This document shows, in pieces, positions 1 to 8,532 of a DNA stretch of 64,000 nt. The translations under genes were made by a program, and so were the position numbers. The notes below the pieces were generated by a model. The model was not told where the DNA came from. It was given only the letters and a program-made list of their open reading frames with translations, and did not search any database. Position 1 is the stretch's first letter; every line of letters starts with the position of its first letter. The stretch lies in the NCBI RefSeq assembly GCF_000245015.1, contig NZ_JH600070.1, positions 2,433,804 to 2,497,803 on the forward strand, written 5' to 3'. The DNA is from Beggiatoa alba B18LD (GTDB taxonomy: Bacteria; Pseudomonadota; Gammaproteobacteria; Beggiatoales; Beggiatoaceae).

Positions 1-255
1 TACTAAAAGCGGTTGGTTCTGATTTCATTAACCAATAAGCCATATTATTATCATCCTGTCTTAAACTACTTGCTGATATCCTAAAAAATCTTTATTACGC
101 CTGCTCCGTCATTTGCAAAAACTTTAAACTATTATTTTACCTAATAGTATCAATTCAATTAACAGGCTGATGACGCTCAATTCTCACGGTCTTTTTACAA
201 CAGGCATTATTTTTGCGCCACTATGTCTTAGAGAAACATCAGTAAGGAGAAAAAA
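1..255. other. Leading non-coding region
   Basis: I see no gene, repeat or clear terminator in this AT-rich stretch. Its last bases carry the ribosome binding site AAGGAG (244-249) for the gene that starts at 256, so the promoter for that gene probably lies here, but I cannot pick a convincing -35/-10 pair. Confidence 0.5.
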
Positions 256-1155
256 ATGCTTTCCCGCTATCATACCGCTCATTTTACCGTCTTGCTTGCT
301 ACGCTTGCCTTAACCGTCAGTATAAGCCCCTTAAGTGTTGCGAATGAATTTGTTGAAACCAGTAGTTTTTTACGCTACGACGATAATATTGGACGCGCAA
401 CGCAAAACAGTGATAAAGAAACAGAAATTAGTGTGCAACTCAATCTCAGCGCAGGCAAGGCTTTTCACCCTGCAACAGGTAGCCGTTTTACCCTACAAGC
501 CAATGTGACCTTAAACCAACCGACCAATGTCACCGATTTAACGCAAGCGACCTTAGGATTTACAGGACAATACAATTATAAATTTGGTTTAGGTGCATTC
601 GCGCCACGTCTATCTGCCAAATTATCCGCAGATTATGCCGATTTTCGCAGCGATATTCGGGATAGTTGGATTTATCACACAGAAATACAACTGAACAAAC
701 GCATAGATGAACAATGGGTTATTAATGGAGGAATCGCCTATAAAATCCGTCATGCTCAAGATGAACCCGTCAGCACAATAACGACCCCGACAGATGTCTT
801 TGATCAAGAACGTATCAGTTTCTTTATCGGCAATGCTTACACCCTGCAAAATGGAACACGCTTAAGCCTGAGTTATAACTATCATGATGGTGATATAGAC
901 TCTACTGCAACCGCGCCCAATTCGCGCTTGCTCAATGCATCAGCAGCAAGATTACGCGATCCTGCATTTGGTAATAATAAAGTCGTTTATAAACTAGAAA
1001 ACACGCATACTCATGACATCAGACTAGAAGCTAGTTGGATGCTGACAGATAAATCAACAGTAACAATTGGTTATAACTTCTTAAATACAACTGCACATGA
1101 TGATATTGAATATCGATCTAACCTACTGCATATCGGGATTATCACTGCTTTTTAA
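256..1155 (+). CDS. Exported outer-membrane beta-barrel protein
   Basis: The protein has a Sec signal peptide with a likely cleavage after residue 29 (SVA|NE). The rest is alternating polar/hydrophobic beta-strand sequence with many aromatic residues, and it ends in Phe, as outer-membrane barrels do for recognition by the Bam machinery. Length (about 270 residues mature) would suit a 10-14 strand barrel. The start is supported by AAGGAG seven bases upstream. It is followed after 18 bp by a cupredoxin-like protein and then by a PAS-GGDEF-EAL enzyme, so the three may be one functional set. I do not recognise a named family; the substrate or ligand is unknown. Barrel architecture is well supported, function is not. 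Confidence 0.7.
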   Translation: MLSRYHTAHFTVLLATLALTVSISPLSVANEFVETSSFLRYDDNIGRATQNSDKETEISVQLNLSAGKAFHPATGSRFTLQANVTLNQPTNVTDLTQATLGFTGQYNYKFGLGAFAPRLSAKLSADYADFRSDIRDSWIYHTEIQLNKRIDEQWVINGGIAYKIRHAQDEPVSTITTPTDVFDQERISFFIGNAYTLQNGTRLSLSYNYHDGDIDSTATAPNSRLLNASAARLRDPAFGNNKVVYKLENTHTHDIRLEASWMLTDKSTVTIGYNFLNTTAHDDIEYRSNLLHIGIITAF

Positions 1156-1173
1156 ATAATTAAGGAAAATTTC

Positions 1174-1818
1174 ATGTTAAAGCAAATAATGAGCTTACTG
1201 CTTGCTGGCGTACTCTCTCCCCTCACCTTTGCCGCCTCGCTGACGGTACAAGTCACTGAGCAAACAGGTAAACCTGTACAAGGGGCTGTGATTGAAATCG
1301 TTTCACCAACAGGGGCTTTTCCCAAACCCCCAATATTTATTAGTATTATTGACCAGATTAATAAAGAGTTTGTCCCAAATATCACCGTTGTCCCTGTGAA
1401 TACACCGATAAAATTCCCCAATAAGGACAATATTCACCACCATGTTTATTCTTTCTCCACTGCTAAACCCTTTGAACTTCCTCTTTATGAAGGCACGCCC
1501 ACAGACCCCATTATCTTTGATAAAACAGGTATTATCACTTTAGGCTGCAATATTCACGACTGGATGCTAGGCTATATCTACGTTGCCGCCAGCGATAAAT
1601 TCACGCAAACCAGTGCAGACGGCACAGCCACACTTGCTGATATCCCCGCAGGAAATTACACTCTAAAAGTTTGGCATCCAAATACACAAAACGCCAAAGA
1701 AGCAGAAAGCTATCCGCTGAATTTAACAGATAATAATCAAATTTTTCCTGTTAAAATTACCATCAAGCCTACCATTCGCATCAGACGTGCCCCCAACTCA
1801 CGGAGTGATGATTATTAA
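1174..1818 (+). CDS. Periplasmic cupredoxin-like protein (methylamine-utilization-like)
   Basis: A signal peptide ends near residue 20 (TFA|AS). The mature protein begins with a carboxypeptidase-regulatory-like beta region (LTVQVTEQTGKPVQGAVI) and continues with a cupredoxin fold. Candidate type-1 copper ligands are a His in the run HHH (88-90), Cys125, His128 and Met131 in the motif GCNIHDWM. Proteins of this shape are often annotated as methylamine utilization proteins, but no methylamine dehydrogenase genes are nearby, so that role is not supported. It lies 18 bp after the barrel protein, with AAGGAA before its ATG, and is probably co-transcribed with it. A copper-binding or redox-sensing role in the periplasm is an inference. 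Confidence 0.7.
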   Translation: MLKQIMSLLLAGVLSPLTFAASLTVQVTEQTGKPVQGAVIEIVSPTGAFPKPPIFISIIDQINKEFVPNITVVPVNTPIKFPNKDNIHHHVYSFSTAKPFELPLYEGTPTDPIIFDKTGIITLGCNIHDWMLGYIYVAASDKFTQTSADGTATLADIPAGNYTLKVWHPNTQNAKEAESYPLNLTDNNQIFPVKITIKPTIRIRRAPNSRSDDY

Positions 1819-1831
1819 ATAAAACATGATT

Positions 1832-1926
1832 GTCTGAAACAGGATTTTCGGGATTAAACCCTCACACAAAAACCAACGCGAATGAATCTTTTAAATCCAG
1901 CTAATCGTGTGAATCCTGTTTCAGAC
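1832..1926. repeat. R1-like hairpin (divergent copy)
   Basis: Two perfect 15-bp arms, GTCTGAAACAGGATT (1832-1846) and its complement (1912-1926), face each other across about 65 bp. The arms resemble the GTCTGAATCAGGATT hairpin core of the R1 family elsewhere in the window. It is followed by the word TTGTTTAGCACTA (1959-1971), which also follows R1-type hairpins at 22643 and 63459. It lies between two co-directional genes and could end transcription or protect the upstream mRNA. Confidence 0.75.
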
Positions 1927-2048
1927 AAAAGCGTTAAAATGAACAACTAAAACCTGACTTGTTTAGCACTACCAAAATTCTTTATGCCAGAACCAACAGT
2001 TTGCGTAAAATACCCCTACTACTACTAAGCTTTCCTGTTTGATTGATC

Positions 2049-4175
2049 ATGACCTCAAGCCAATTTTTTTATGACCCTCTCCGTGTTCAACTCTTAGACG
2101 AGTTAAAACAAGTCTATATAAAACTTGCGTCAAGCGAACAAGACAAACAAGATTTAGTCATCAGCTTAGATGCCACCACGGAACACGGCGACCTACTAAC
2201 CCGTGAACTCCTCAATAAATTGCATGAGTTTCATCAACAATTAGAATGTTTTGAACAAGAAAAACAAAATTTATACCGTGATAAAGCCGATTTAGAAATC
2301 TCTTTAGCAACAATTACGGAAACAACAGACTTGTTTCAACAAGAACTGATTAATAACCGCTATCACTTAGAAGCTGAAATTAATAAACGTAATCAAAAAT
2401 TAGAACTACAAAATCAACAGTTACAAAAAGAAATCCAAGAACGTAAAAAAGTCGAAGCCCAATTACACCTTGCCGCAAGTGTTTTTCAAGCCAGCCGTGA
2501 AGGCATTATTATCACCGACGCACATGCCAATATTATCAGTATCAACCAAGCCTATACTGACATCACAGGCTACACCGAAGCCGAATGCTTAGGCGAAAAT
2601 CCGCGCTTTATGACATCAGGCAAACACGGTAACAATTTTTATCAACGCATGTGGGCATCCATCCTAACCTTGGGTCATTGGAGTGGTGAAATCTGGAATC
2701 GACGCAAATCAAAAGAAGTTTACCCCGCATGGTTAAGTATCAGTGCAGTTAAAAATGAAGTTGGTGAAATCACTCATTTTGTAGGCATTATTACTGACAA
2801 CTCCCTACAAAAACGCTCAGAAGAAAAAATTAAACAACTCGCCTATTATGATGCACTCACAGGGCTACCCAATCGCCTACTCTTCCAAGAGCACTTAACC
2901 CAAGCGATTAAACGCGCCCAACGTGAAAACCATCGATTAGCCCTGTTACTCATTAATATCGACGGCTTTAAAGACATTAACGATGCACTGGGGCATCCTG
3001 TTGGTGATAAAGTTCTCTGCTATACCGCTAAATACTTAACCCATATTTTAGAACCAGAAACCCCCATGATTGCCCGCTTAGGGGGGGATGAATTCACCGT
3101 TCTTATCGATAACTTAGAACGAATACAAGATGAAATTGAAATTGCTGCCCAAATTGCAACGCGCATTCTAAGCAATCTCAATCACGCCGTCACGATTGAA
3201 GGACATGAAATATTCCTGAGTACCAGCATCGGCATTGCTATTTATCCCCAAGATGGTACAGAACTCAGTACCCTACTGAAAAATGTCGATATCGCTAAGT
3301 ATGAGGCGAAAAACAAAGGGCGTAATAGTTATCGCTTTTTTACCAAAAATGACAACGCAGAAGCCCACAAACGGCTCACGTTACAAAATGCGCTACGCTA
3401 CGCCCTAGAACGCGAAGAGCTTTTTTTATGCTATCAACCCCTTTTAGAAACCAATACAAAAAATATCATGGGGGTAGAAGCACTGATTCGCTGGCAACAT
3501 CCCAGTTTTGGCATGATTTCCCCCGCTGAATTTATTCCACTTGCAGAAGAAAGTGGGCTAATTATTCCTATTGGCGAATGGGTATTAGAAACTGCCTGCC
3601 GTCAAAGTCATCACTGGCAACAACAAGGCTTTACCCCGTTACTGATGTCGGTCAATCTCTCTGTGCGTCAATTCAATCAACCCGATTTGATTGACCGCAT
3701 TATCAAAGTATTACAACGTACAGATTTATCGCCCAACTGGTTAAAGTTAGAAATCACCGAAAGTTTAGCGATGAACTGCGCGACAAAAACCGTACAGACG
3801 TTAAAGATTCTCAAATCGTTAGGCATACACCTCGCCATTGATGACTTTGGGACAGGTTACTCTTCCTTAAGTTACCTTAAACAATTTAATCTGGATATTC
3901 TCAAAATCGACCGCTCTTTTGTCGCTGATATCAGTACAGAAAATGATATAACCCTCGTGACATCCATTATTAAAATGGCGCATGGGCTTAATATGCAAGT
4001 TGTTGCAGAAGGGGTAGAAACGGAACAACAATTCGATTTATTAAGAGCAAATGGCTGTGATTACGTGCAGGGTTTTTACTTCTATAAACCATTGGTTGAA
4101 AAAGATATAACTAAGTTGCTTGCACAACAAGAAAGCGGACAGTTAATTAACGTGAGTTCAGCGAGTTTCTTTTAA
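2049..4175 (+). CDS. PAS-GGDEF-EAL cyclic di-GMP enzyme
   Basis: Cytoplasmic by sequence: no signal peptide or membrane helix. An N-terminal coiled coil (about 25-140) leads into a PAS domain (about 145-260), a GGDEF domain (about 270-430) and an EAL domain (about 440-695). The diguanylate cyclase active site is intact (ARLGGDEF, GGDEF at 345-349) but I see no RxxD inhibitory site before it. The phosphodiesterase domain keeps EAL (477-479), EITES, DDFGTGYSS, KIDRSF and EGVET, so both activities are possible and the net output cannot be read from sequence. ATG at 2049 is preferred over TTG at 2043. The last codons (V-S-S-A-S-F-F) and the stop are made of R1 repeat sequence, so the original C-terminus was probably replaced. 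Confidence 0.93.
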   Translation: MTSSQFFYDPLRVQLLDELKQVYIKLASSEQDKQDLVISLDATTEHGDLLTRELLNKLHEFHQQLECFEQEKQNLYRDKADLEISLATITETTDLFQQELINNRYHLEAEINKRNQKLELQNQQLQKEIQERKKVEAQLHLAASVFQASREGIIITDAHANIISINQAYTDITGYTEAECLGENPRFMTSGKHGNNFYQRMWASILTLGHWSGEIWNRRKSKEVYPAWLSISAVKNEVGEITHFVGIITDNSLQKRSEEKIKQLAYYDALTGLPNRLLFQEHLTQAIKRAQRENHRLALLLINIDGFKDINDALGHPVGDKVLCYTAKYLTHILEPETPMIARLGGDEFTVLIDNLERIQDEIEIAAQIATRILSNLNHAVTIEGHEIFLSTSIGIAIYPQDGTELSTLLKNVDIAKYEAKNKGRNSYRFFTKNDNAEAHKRLTLQNALRYALEREELFLCYQPLLETNTKNIMGVEALIRWQHPSFGMISPAEFIPLAEESGLIIPIGEWVLETACRQSHHWQQQGFTPLLMSVNLSVRQFNQPDLIDRIIKVLQRTDLSPNWLKLEITESLAMNCATKTVQTLKILKSLGIHLAIDDFGTGYSSLSYLKQFNLDILKIDRSFVADISTENDITLVTSIIKMAHGLNMQVVAEGVETEQQFDLLRANGCDYVQGFYFYKPLVEKDITKLLAQQESGQLINVSSASFF

Positions 4176-4431
4176 AAAGACAACAGCTTGTCTGGTCAAC
4201 CCTTTTCGCGTGTTCCGATAGACCTGCTAACGCTAGTTCGGCGAGTGGCGAAAACCTTTTAGAATTTTTCAACTAAAAAATGTAGGGTGGAATAGCAAAG
4301 CGTATTCCACCCTACGATTTATAATCTTTTTTTGCTCAGTTTTTGCAGAATTTCAAGGTGGAATACGCTTCGCTATTCCACCCTACAACATTCAAACTAT
4401 TGTCTTTTTAAAAGAATCTCGCCGAACTCAG
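4153..4431. repeat. R1 composite repeat, copy 1 (contains R3)
   Basis: The left end is a variant (GAGTTCAGCGAGTTTC, inside the preceding gene) followed by TTTTAAAAAGACAACAGCTT; the right end is the complement with CTCGCCGAACTCAG. Inside is a module shared, in inverted order, with the copy at 22402 (CCTTTTCGCGTGTTCCGA then AGACCTGCTA). The usual hairpin core is replaced by an R3 element with a stretch matching the 3' end of the ROCO gene. The gap is convergent: the plus gene ends inside the left end and the minus gene ends flush with the right end. Confidence 0.85.
4250..4387. repeat. R3 inverted repeat with ROCO 3'-end segment, copy 1
   Basis: Positions 4281-4387 carry inverted ends of about 31 bp (TGTAGGGTGGAATAGC... 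and its complement), and each end is itself nearly palindromic. The same element is at 54497-54603. The matching extends upstream: 4250-4280 matches 54465-54496, which in the second copy encodes the last residues ENLLEFFN and stop of the LRR-Roc-COR gene. In this copy no gene is present, so the segment looks like a stray 3' end. Confidence 0.85.
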
Positions 4432-4432
4432 T

Positions 4433-5116
4433 TTATTTTCCTTCCTCATTGGCTTCTGAAGAAAAGAAAATATTCAATTCTGACTGACTCAAAATTCCGT
4501 CATTATCTTTATCTAAACGTTTAAAGCGTTCAATGGCAATGGTTTGTCGTCTAGGTGGAAGTCCTTCTATAAACTCAGTTTGTGTAATATCACCATCATT
4601 ATTACTGTCGCGCTCACGTAAATAATCCGCTATTCGTTTTTCAAGACGTTCTAAACGACGGGCAGGCTTTTCAAGTCGCTTCGCCAATACTTGACGCTCC
4701 TCAAACGTGAGTTTATCCAAAATTTCTATAAACCCTTGATGTAATATTTTTTTTAAAGCCTCATCAACATCTCGCATTTGTTTAAACGCATTATTTAAAG
4801 CGTCATGGTCTATCGTTTCTGCAATCAGTTGTTGATGCACACCACGTCGAGCTTTAGCTAATTGCTGGAGTTGTTCTTGTACTGTGGGTTTATATTTTTC
4901 AACAATGGGCTGTACACGCTCAAACGCGCTGGTAGGAATATCCCGCAAGATAGGTGGAAATTTCGCATCTGCTAACAGTTCTAATTCTATATCTGGCGGT
5001 TTGCGCGGCGTGTGTTGATACATACCAATGAGCAAACCAAGCAGAAAGAGATTCAGCACGAGTAATCCGATAAAAGCAATTCCAAAAATACGTGGATTTC
5101 GGCTGATTATAACCAT
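4433..5116 (-). CDS. Membrane-anchored EF-hand protein, heavy-metal-sensor-like
   Basis: One N-terminal membrane helix (about 10-32) anchors a helical periplasmic domain resembling the CpxP/CnrX-like periplasmic metal sensor group (charged helices with Q/E/R-rich segments, about 40-165). The C-terminus has two canonical calcium loops, DSNNDGDITQTE (about 170-181) and DKDNDGILSQSE (about 201-212). Its start overlaps the anti-sigma gene by 10 bp, so it is translationally coupled to the sigma/anti-sigma pair. CnrX-type proteins sense metals and act on anti-sigma factors, so a sensor role for Ca2+ or another metal upstream of the ECF pathway is a reasonable inference. Its stop codon TAA coincides with the outer bases of an R1 repeat. 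Confidence 0.75.
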   Translation of the reverse strand: MVIISRNPRIFGIAFIGLLVLNLFLLGLLIGMYQHTPRKPPDIELELLADAKFPPILRDIPTSAFERVQPIVEKYKPTVQEQLQQLAKARRGVHQQLIAETIDHDALNNAFKQMRDVDEALKKILHQGFIEILDKLTFEERQVLAKRLEKPARRLERLEKRIADYLRERDSNNDGDITQTEFIEGLPPRRQTIAIERFKRLDKDNDGILSQSELNIFFSSEANEEGK

Positions 5117-5676
5117 GAGGAGAATTCCTGTTCATTCGTGGTCGTTGCATCATTACCAAAAATGGCATTCCATTCATCATAAACGATTTGTTCTAAAACC
5201 TGTTCGTTGCTCGTGCTATTAATTTGCTGTTCAGTCTGCACCTGAGAACCAAGCCAAATACCCACGACCAGCGGTAACACAAGGGCAAATGCAGGTCGCC
5301 AGAAGTGCTGAGTGGGGCTATTTCCCCAAAGGAATTTTTCTACCCACGCACTTGTTACGTTACTCCAATCCGTTTTGCGCGATGGCGTTGCAACATGCAC
5401 AATCGCTCTGGGCGTAATAGCGAGATTCTCCTGCGGGGTTTGCTGAATCTCTTGCAGGATACGTTGACTCAATAACGGCGGTAACGGACAGTCGGGGAGT
5501 TGATCCAAGACTTTATCTAAGCGTTGCGCATCAATTAATAAGTCTTTAGCTTGTTGCGAATTTTCTAATAGCTCTCGTGCTGCTTGGCGTTCTGTAATTG
5601 CCCAGCGTTCAAGATTAGCCCCATAAGCAGCTAAGCGTTGCGCGAAACGTTCGATAGTCATGGCTTGATTTGACAT
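5107..5676 (-). CDS. Membrane-anchored anti-sigma factor (probable)
   Basis: The gene starts 12 bp after the ECF sigma factor gene. The N-terminal half (about 1-110) is helical and cytoplasmic, one membrane helix follows at about 125-145 (PAFALVLPLVVGIWLGSQV), and a short periplasmic tail ends in EFSSWL. This topology and position match anti-sigma factors that hold ECF sigma factors at the membrane. I do not see the HxxxCxxC zinc motif of ZAS-type anti-sigma factors. The 10-bp overlap with the next gene, encoding an EF-hand membrane protein, suggests a three-part signalling unit. Confidence 0.7.
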   Translation of the reverse strand: MSNQAMTIERFAQRLAAYGANLERWAITERQAARELLENSQQAKDLLIDAQRLDKVLDQLPDCPLPPLLSQRILQEIQQTPQENLAITPRAIVHVATPSRKTDWSNVTSAWVEKFLWGNSPTQHFWRPAFALVLPLVVGIWLGSQVQTEQQINSTSNEQVLEQIVYDEWNAIFGNDATTTNEQEFSSWL

Positions 5677-5688
5677 AATCGTCCCCGT

Positions 5689-6228
5689 CTAAGCAAGCAA
5701 TTGCTTTTTAAGTGTACGTCGTGCTCGGGAGAGTAGGGATTCCAAGGCATCTACACTAATTTGTAAAATATGAGCGGCTTCCTGATTGTCTAAGCCTTGA
5801 TAGTAACAGAGTAATATCGCTGCTCGTTGCCGTTCTACTAAGGTTTGTAAACCTTTTTCCAGTTGGTCGATAATTTCCAGTTGCTGATAATCATCAGTGG
5901 GTGAAGCAATTTCCATTTCGTCGGGGTCGTCAATATCTATCATGGTTGGCGAGTGGCGGCGCAATAAATCTAAACAAAGATGGTAAGCAATACTATGTAT
6001 CCATGTTGTCAATTTTGCTTTTTCTGCTTGCCATTGCGCCGCATTGCGCCACACTTTAACAAGCGTGTCTTGGGCGACTTCCTCCGCATCTGCGGTATTA
6101 TTTAACATGCGATAGGCAAAACGGTAGAGCGGATGCAAATATTGGTTGACCAATTGGTTAAACGCTTGTTGGTCTCCTTGCTGAATGCGTTGCATCAAAG
6201 CACTGTCTGCGTCTGCCGTTTCGTCCAT
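5689..6228 (-). CDS. RNA polymerase ECF-subfamily sigma factor
   Basis: At 179 residues it has the size of ECF sigma-70 factors. Region 2 is clear (about 20-85: LVNQYLHPLYRFAYRM, then ADAEEVAQDTLVKVWRN, a hallmark of region 2.2-2.4). Region 4 (about 120-175: LVERQRAAILLCYYQGLDNQEAA then a helix-turn-helix and SLLSRARRTLKKQL) contacts the -35 element. It sits in a minus-strand run with an EF-hand protein upstream (37 bp) and an anti-sigma factor downstream (12 bp). It probably directs transcription of this locus in response to a periplasmic signal. I did not find a pair of matching ECF promoter motifs I would defend. Confidence 0.93.
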   Translation of the reverse strand: MDETADADSALMQRIQQGDQQAFNQLVNQYLHPLYRFAYRMLNNTADAEEVAQDTLVKVWRNAAQWQAEKAKLTTWIHSIAYHLCLDLLRRHSPTMIDIDDPDEMEIASPTDDYQQLEIIDQLEKGLQTLVERQRAAILLCYYQGLDNQEAAHILQISVDALESLLSRARRTLKKQLLA

Positions 6229-6265
6229 TATGTGCCTAAGTCACGTGAAAACGCGCGATGTCTCT

Positions 6266-6895
6266 TTATTCTCTCAACTTTTTTTCGCGTTTTTGCAATT
6301 GTTGCAGGATTTCATCTTGGGTGATGACCCCATCTTCGTTACTATCTAAGCGGTCAAACAAGGGGAGTTGTTTTACAAATTCGTCTTTAGACAGTTTACC
6401 ATCTTTGTCTAAATCCATCTTGTTAAACATTTTTTCTTGACGCTCTTCTTTTTTATCGCCCTGTTTTTCTTGTGCTTTGGCTTTAAACGCTTTCCATTCT
6501 TCTTGGGTGACGTTGTTATCGGAATTGCTGTCGACTAATTTAAAAACCTTGCTCAGACGAGCCGCACGTTTGCCTGTTGCTGAGGCTTCTAATTCAGCGA
6601 GGCTAACCATACCATCATTGTTGGTGTCAAAACTGGCAAAAACGGTATTTTGCAATTGCTGTTGTTGTTTTTGCAGTCCTGCTTGCAGTTCGGTGGCGGT
6701 TAAAAATCCATCTTGATTGCTATCGGCTTCCATAAAGAAGATAGTTTTAGCCGCTTGCACCTCATCTTGTGTAATGACTTTGTCGCCGTTGCTATCGTAG
6801 CGTTCAAAAAGATTGTTTGCACGGTCAGCCGCAAATACAAAGGCACTATTTAAGGCAAGTAATACGCTAACGGATAAAGTTGTTAATGTTTTCAT
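6266..6895 (-). CDS. Exported EF-hand calcium-binding protein with six loops
   Basis: A signal peptide ends near residue 23 (VFA|AD). The rest has six EF-hand loops in three pairs: DSNGDKVITQDE, DSNQDGFLTATE, DTNNDGMVSLAE, DSNSDNNVTQEE, DLDKDGKLSKDE and DSNEDGVITQDE. The fourth has Asn instead of Gly at loop position 6 and may bind weakly. It is likely a periplasmic Ca2+-binding protein. It is the first gene of the minus-strand run that continues into the ECF sigma, anti-sigma and second EF-hand protein, so calcium appears to be the common theme. It could be a buffer, a sensor partner or a target of the sigma factor. Confidence 0.88.
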   Translation of the reverse strand: MKTLTTLSVSVLLALNSAFVFAADRANNLFERYDSNGDKVITQDEVQAAKTIFFMEADSNQDGFLTATELQAGLQKQQQQLQNTVFASFDTNNDGMVSLAELEASATGKRAARLSKVFKLVDSNSDNNVTQEEWKAFKAKAQEKQGDKKEERQEKMFNKMDLDKDGKLSKDEFVKQLPLFDRLDSNEDGVITQDEILQQLQKREKKLRE

Positions 6896-7115
6896 GATAA
6901 TTCTCTCTAGTAGGTGAAAGTATTTAGGCTTATTGACAACCTTTTATCTTATTATTGGTTTTGTCGTACTTTTATACGTTCGCGCTGGTAAAAATCCGTC
7001 GTTTGTGCATGAAAGGTTAAAATAAACGAGGGGGATTAAGTCATCTAAACGGGAAATATTGCCGTGACTTGATGATTTTTCCGTACTAATTCACACAACT
7101 TACTTATTTTTCATC

Positions 7116-8444
7116 ATGTCCACACAGTACACCGTTGAACAAATTTTACAGCTTGCTCCTGACGACGCTTCGAAAAAAAGCGGTAAAGGATTGGCAAAAG
7201 CAACACATTGGGTTACGTCGGGATATAACGAGTTAGCGATTTGGGGCGAGTGCAAAGGCAGTGGCTCAAACCCGTATCAAACCCGTATTGATTTACAGAA
7301 TATGGCGTTTAAATGTACTTGCCCGAGTCGTAAGTTCCCTTGTAAACACGCAATTGGACTATTCTTACTTTATGTGCAAGACATTAGCGTATTAACGCAA
7401 AGTGATGACCCGCCTGATTGGGTTGCGGACTGGTTAGCAGGGCGAGCAGAGAAACAACAGGCAAAAGTGAGCAAGCCTGCAAAAAATCCTGCGGTCAGCG
7501 CGAAAACACAGGCAAAACGCGAGGCGAGCGTACAAGCAGGCTTAGAAGACATCAACTTATGGCTAATGGATTTAGTCCGTAGTGGATTCAATGATTTAAA
7601 AAATCGTCCCTATCATTTTTTTGAGCAACAAGCCAAACGCATGATTGACGCAAAAGCGAGCGGAGTTGCACGTTATTTGCAGTCATTCGCAAGTATTGTG
7701 AACAGTGGCGAAATAGATTGGGCTTCTAATCTGTTGATGGAAATGGCAAAGCTTCATTTATTATTAGAGAGTTATAAAAATATTGAACAGCTTGACCCTG
7801 CCTTACAACAGGATATTAAGGCGTTAATAGGTTGGTCACAGAGTAAAGAAGAATTAGCCGATTTGCCTGCTGTGCGTGATCAATGGTTTGTCTGCGGTCA
7901 ATACACAGAGAATCAACCCGACTTAGTTACGCAACGGATTTGGCTATATGGGCAAACAACAGGAAAATTTGCGTTATTACTCAATTTTGCCATTCCAACT
8001 AATTTACTGAGCTTAGACCGTCAGTGGCTAACAGGGGCGACAACGGATGCAGAATTAATTTTTTACCCCTCTGCTTACCCATTACGGGCATTAGTCAAAA
8101 ACCGTTTTGGCAATCTTGACAGCACTATTGCTGTGGGGGTTAAACAAATACAAGCTGTTTATCAAACGTATCAATCAGCCCTGTCTCAACAATGTTGGTT
8201 TAACCGTTTACCAATTATCTTAGAAGACATGCGCTTGTATAAACATCCCACAGAATCACGCTGGGGACTACAAGATGCTGTCCAAGACAGTTTAGAAATT
8301 GCTCCCCAATTTGCAGATATATGGCAATTACTTGCCGCTAGTGCAGGCGCACCTATCAACGTTTTTGGAGAATATAACGGTACGCATTTTCTCCCCTTAG
8401 GCATTTGGCAAACATATGGATATCAACCATTAAATGCCCTGTGA
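7116..8444 (+). CDS. SWIM zinc-finger domain protein
   Basis: Near the N-terminus the sequence FKCTCPSRKFPCKHAIGL gives a CxC-x6-CxH SWIM zinc finger (Cys67, Cys69, Cys76, His78). SWIM fingers bind nucleic acid or protein. The remaining 360 residues are mostly helical and not assignable by eye. In many bacteria such proteins are encoded in clusters with a MoxR ATPase and VWA-domain proteins; none of those are present here. It is monocistronic: divergent from the EF-hand gene and followed by a strong terminator at 8489. Confidence 0.85.
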   Translation: MSTQYTVEQILQLAPDDASKKSGKGLAKATHWVTSGYNELAIWGECKGSGSNPYQTRIDLQNMAFKCTCPSRKFPCKHAIGLFLLYVQDISVLTQSDDPPDWVADWLAGRAEKQQAKVSKPAKNPAVSAKTQAKREASVQAGLEDINLWLMDLVRSGFNDLKNRPYHFFEQQAKRMIDAKASGVARYLQSFASIVNSGEIDWASNLLMEMAKLHLLLESYKNIEQLDPALQQDIKALIGWSQSKEELADLPAVRDQWFVCGQYTENQPDLVTQRIWLYGQTTGKFALLLNFAIPTNLLSLDRQWLTGATTDAELIFYPSAYPLRALVKNRFGNLDSTIAVGVKQIQAVYQTYQSALSQQCWFNRLPIILEDMRLYKHPTESRWGLQDAVQDSLEIAPQFADIWQLLAASAGAPINVFGEYNGTHFLPLGIWQTYGYQPLNAL

Positions 8445-8488
8445 ATAGCGTTACAAACAATTGCAATAAATGATACGACAATATGCTG

Positions 8489-8512
8489 TCCCCCATTTAT
8501 GGGGGATTTTTT
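8489..8512 (+). terminator. Rho-independent terminator after the SWIM gene
   Basis: A six-base-pair GC-rich stem (TCCCCC / GGGGGA) with loop ATTTAT is followed by six T on the plus strand. It lies 45 bp after the stop codon at 8444. Confidence 0.88.
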
Positions 8513-8532
8513 ACGCACTAAAAAATAAAGTA

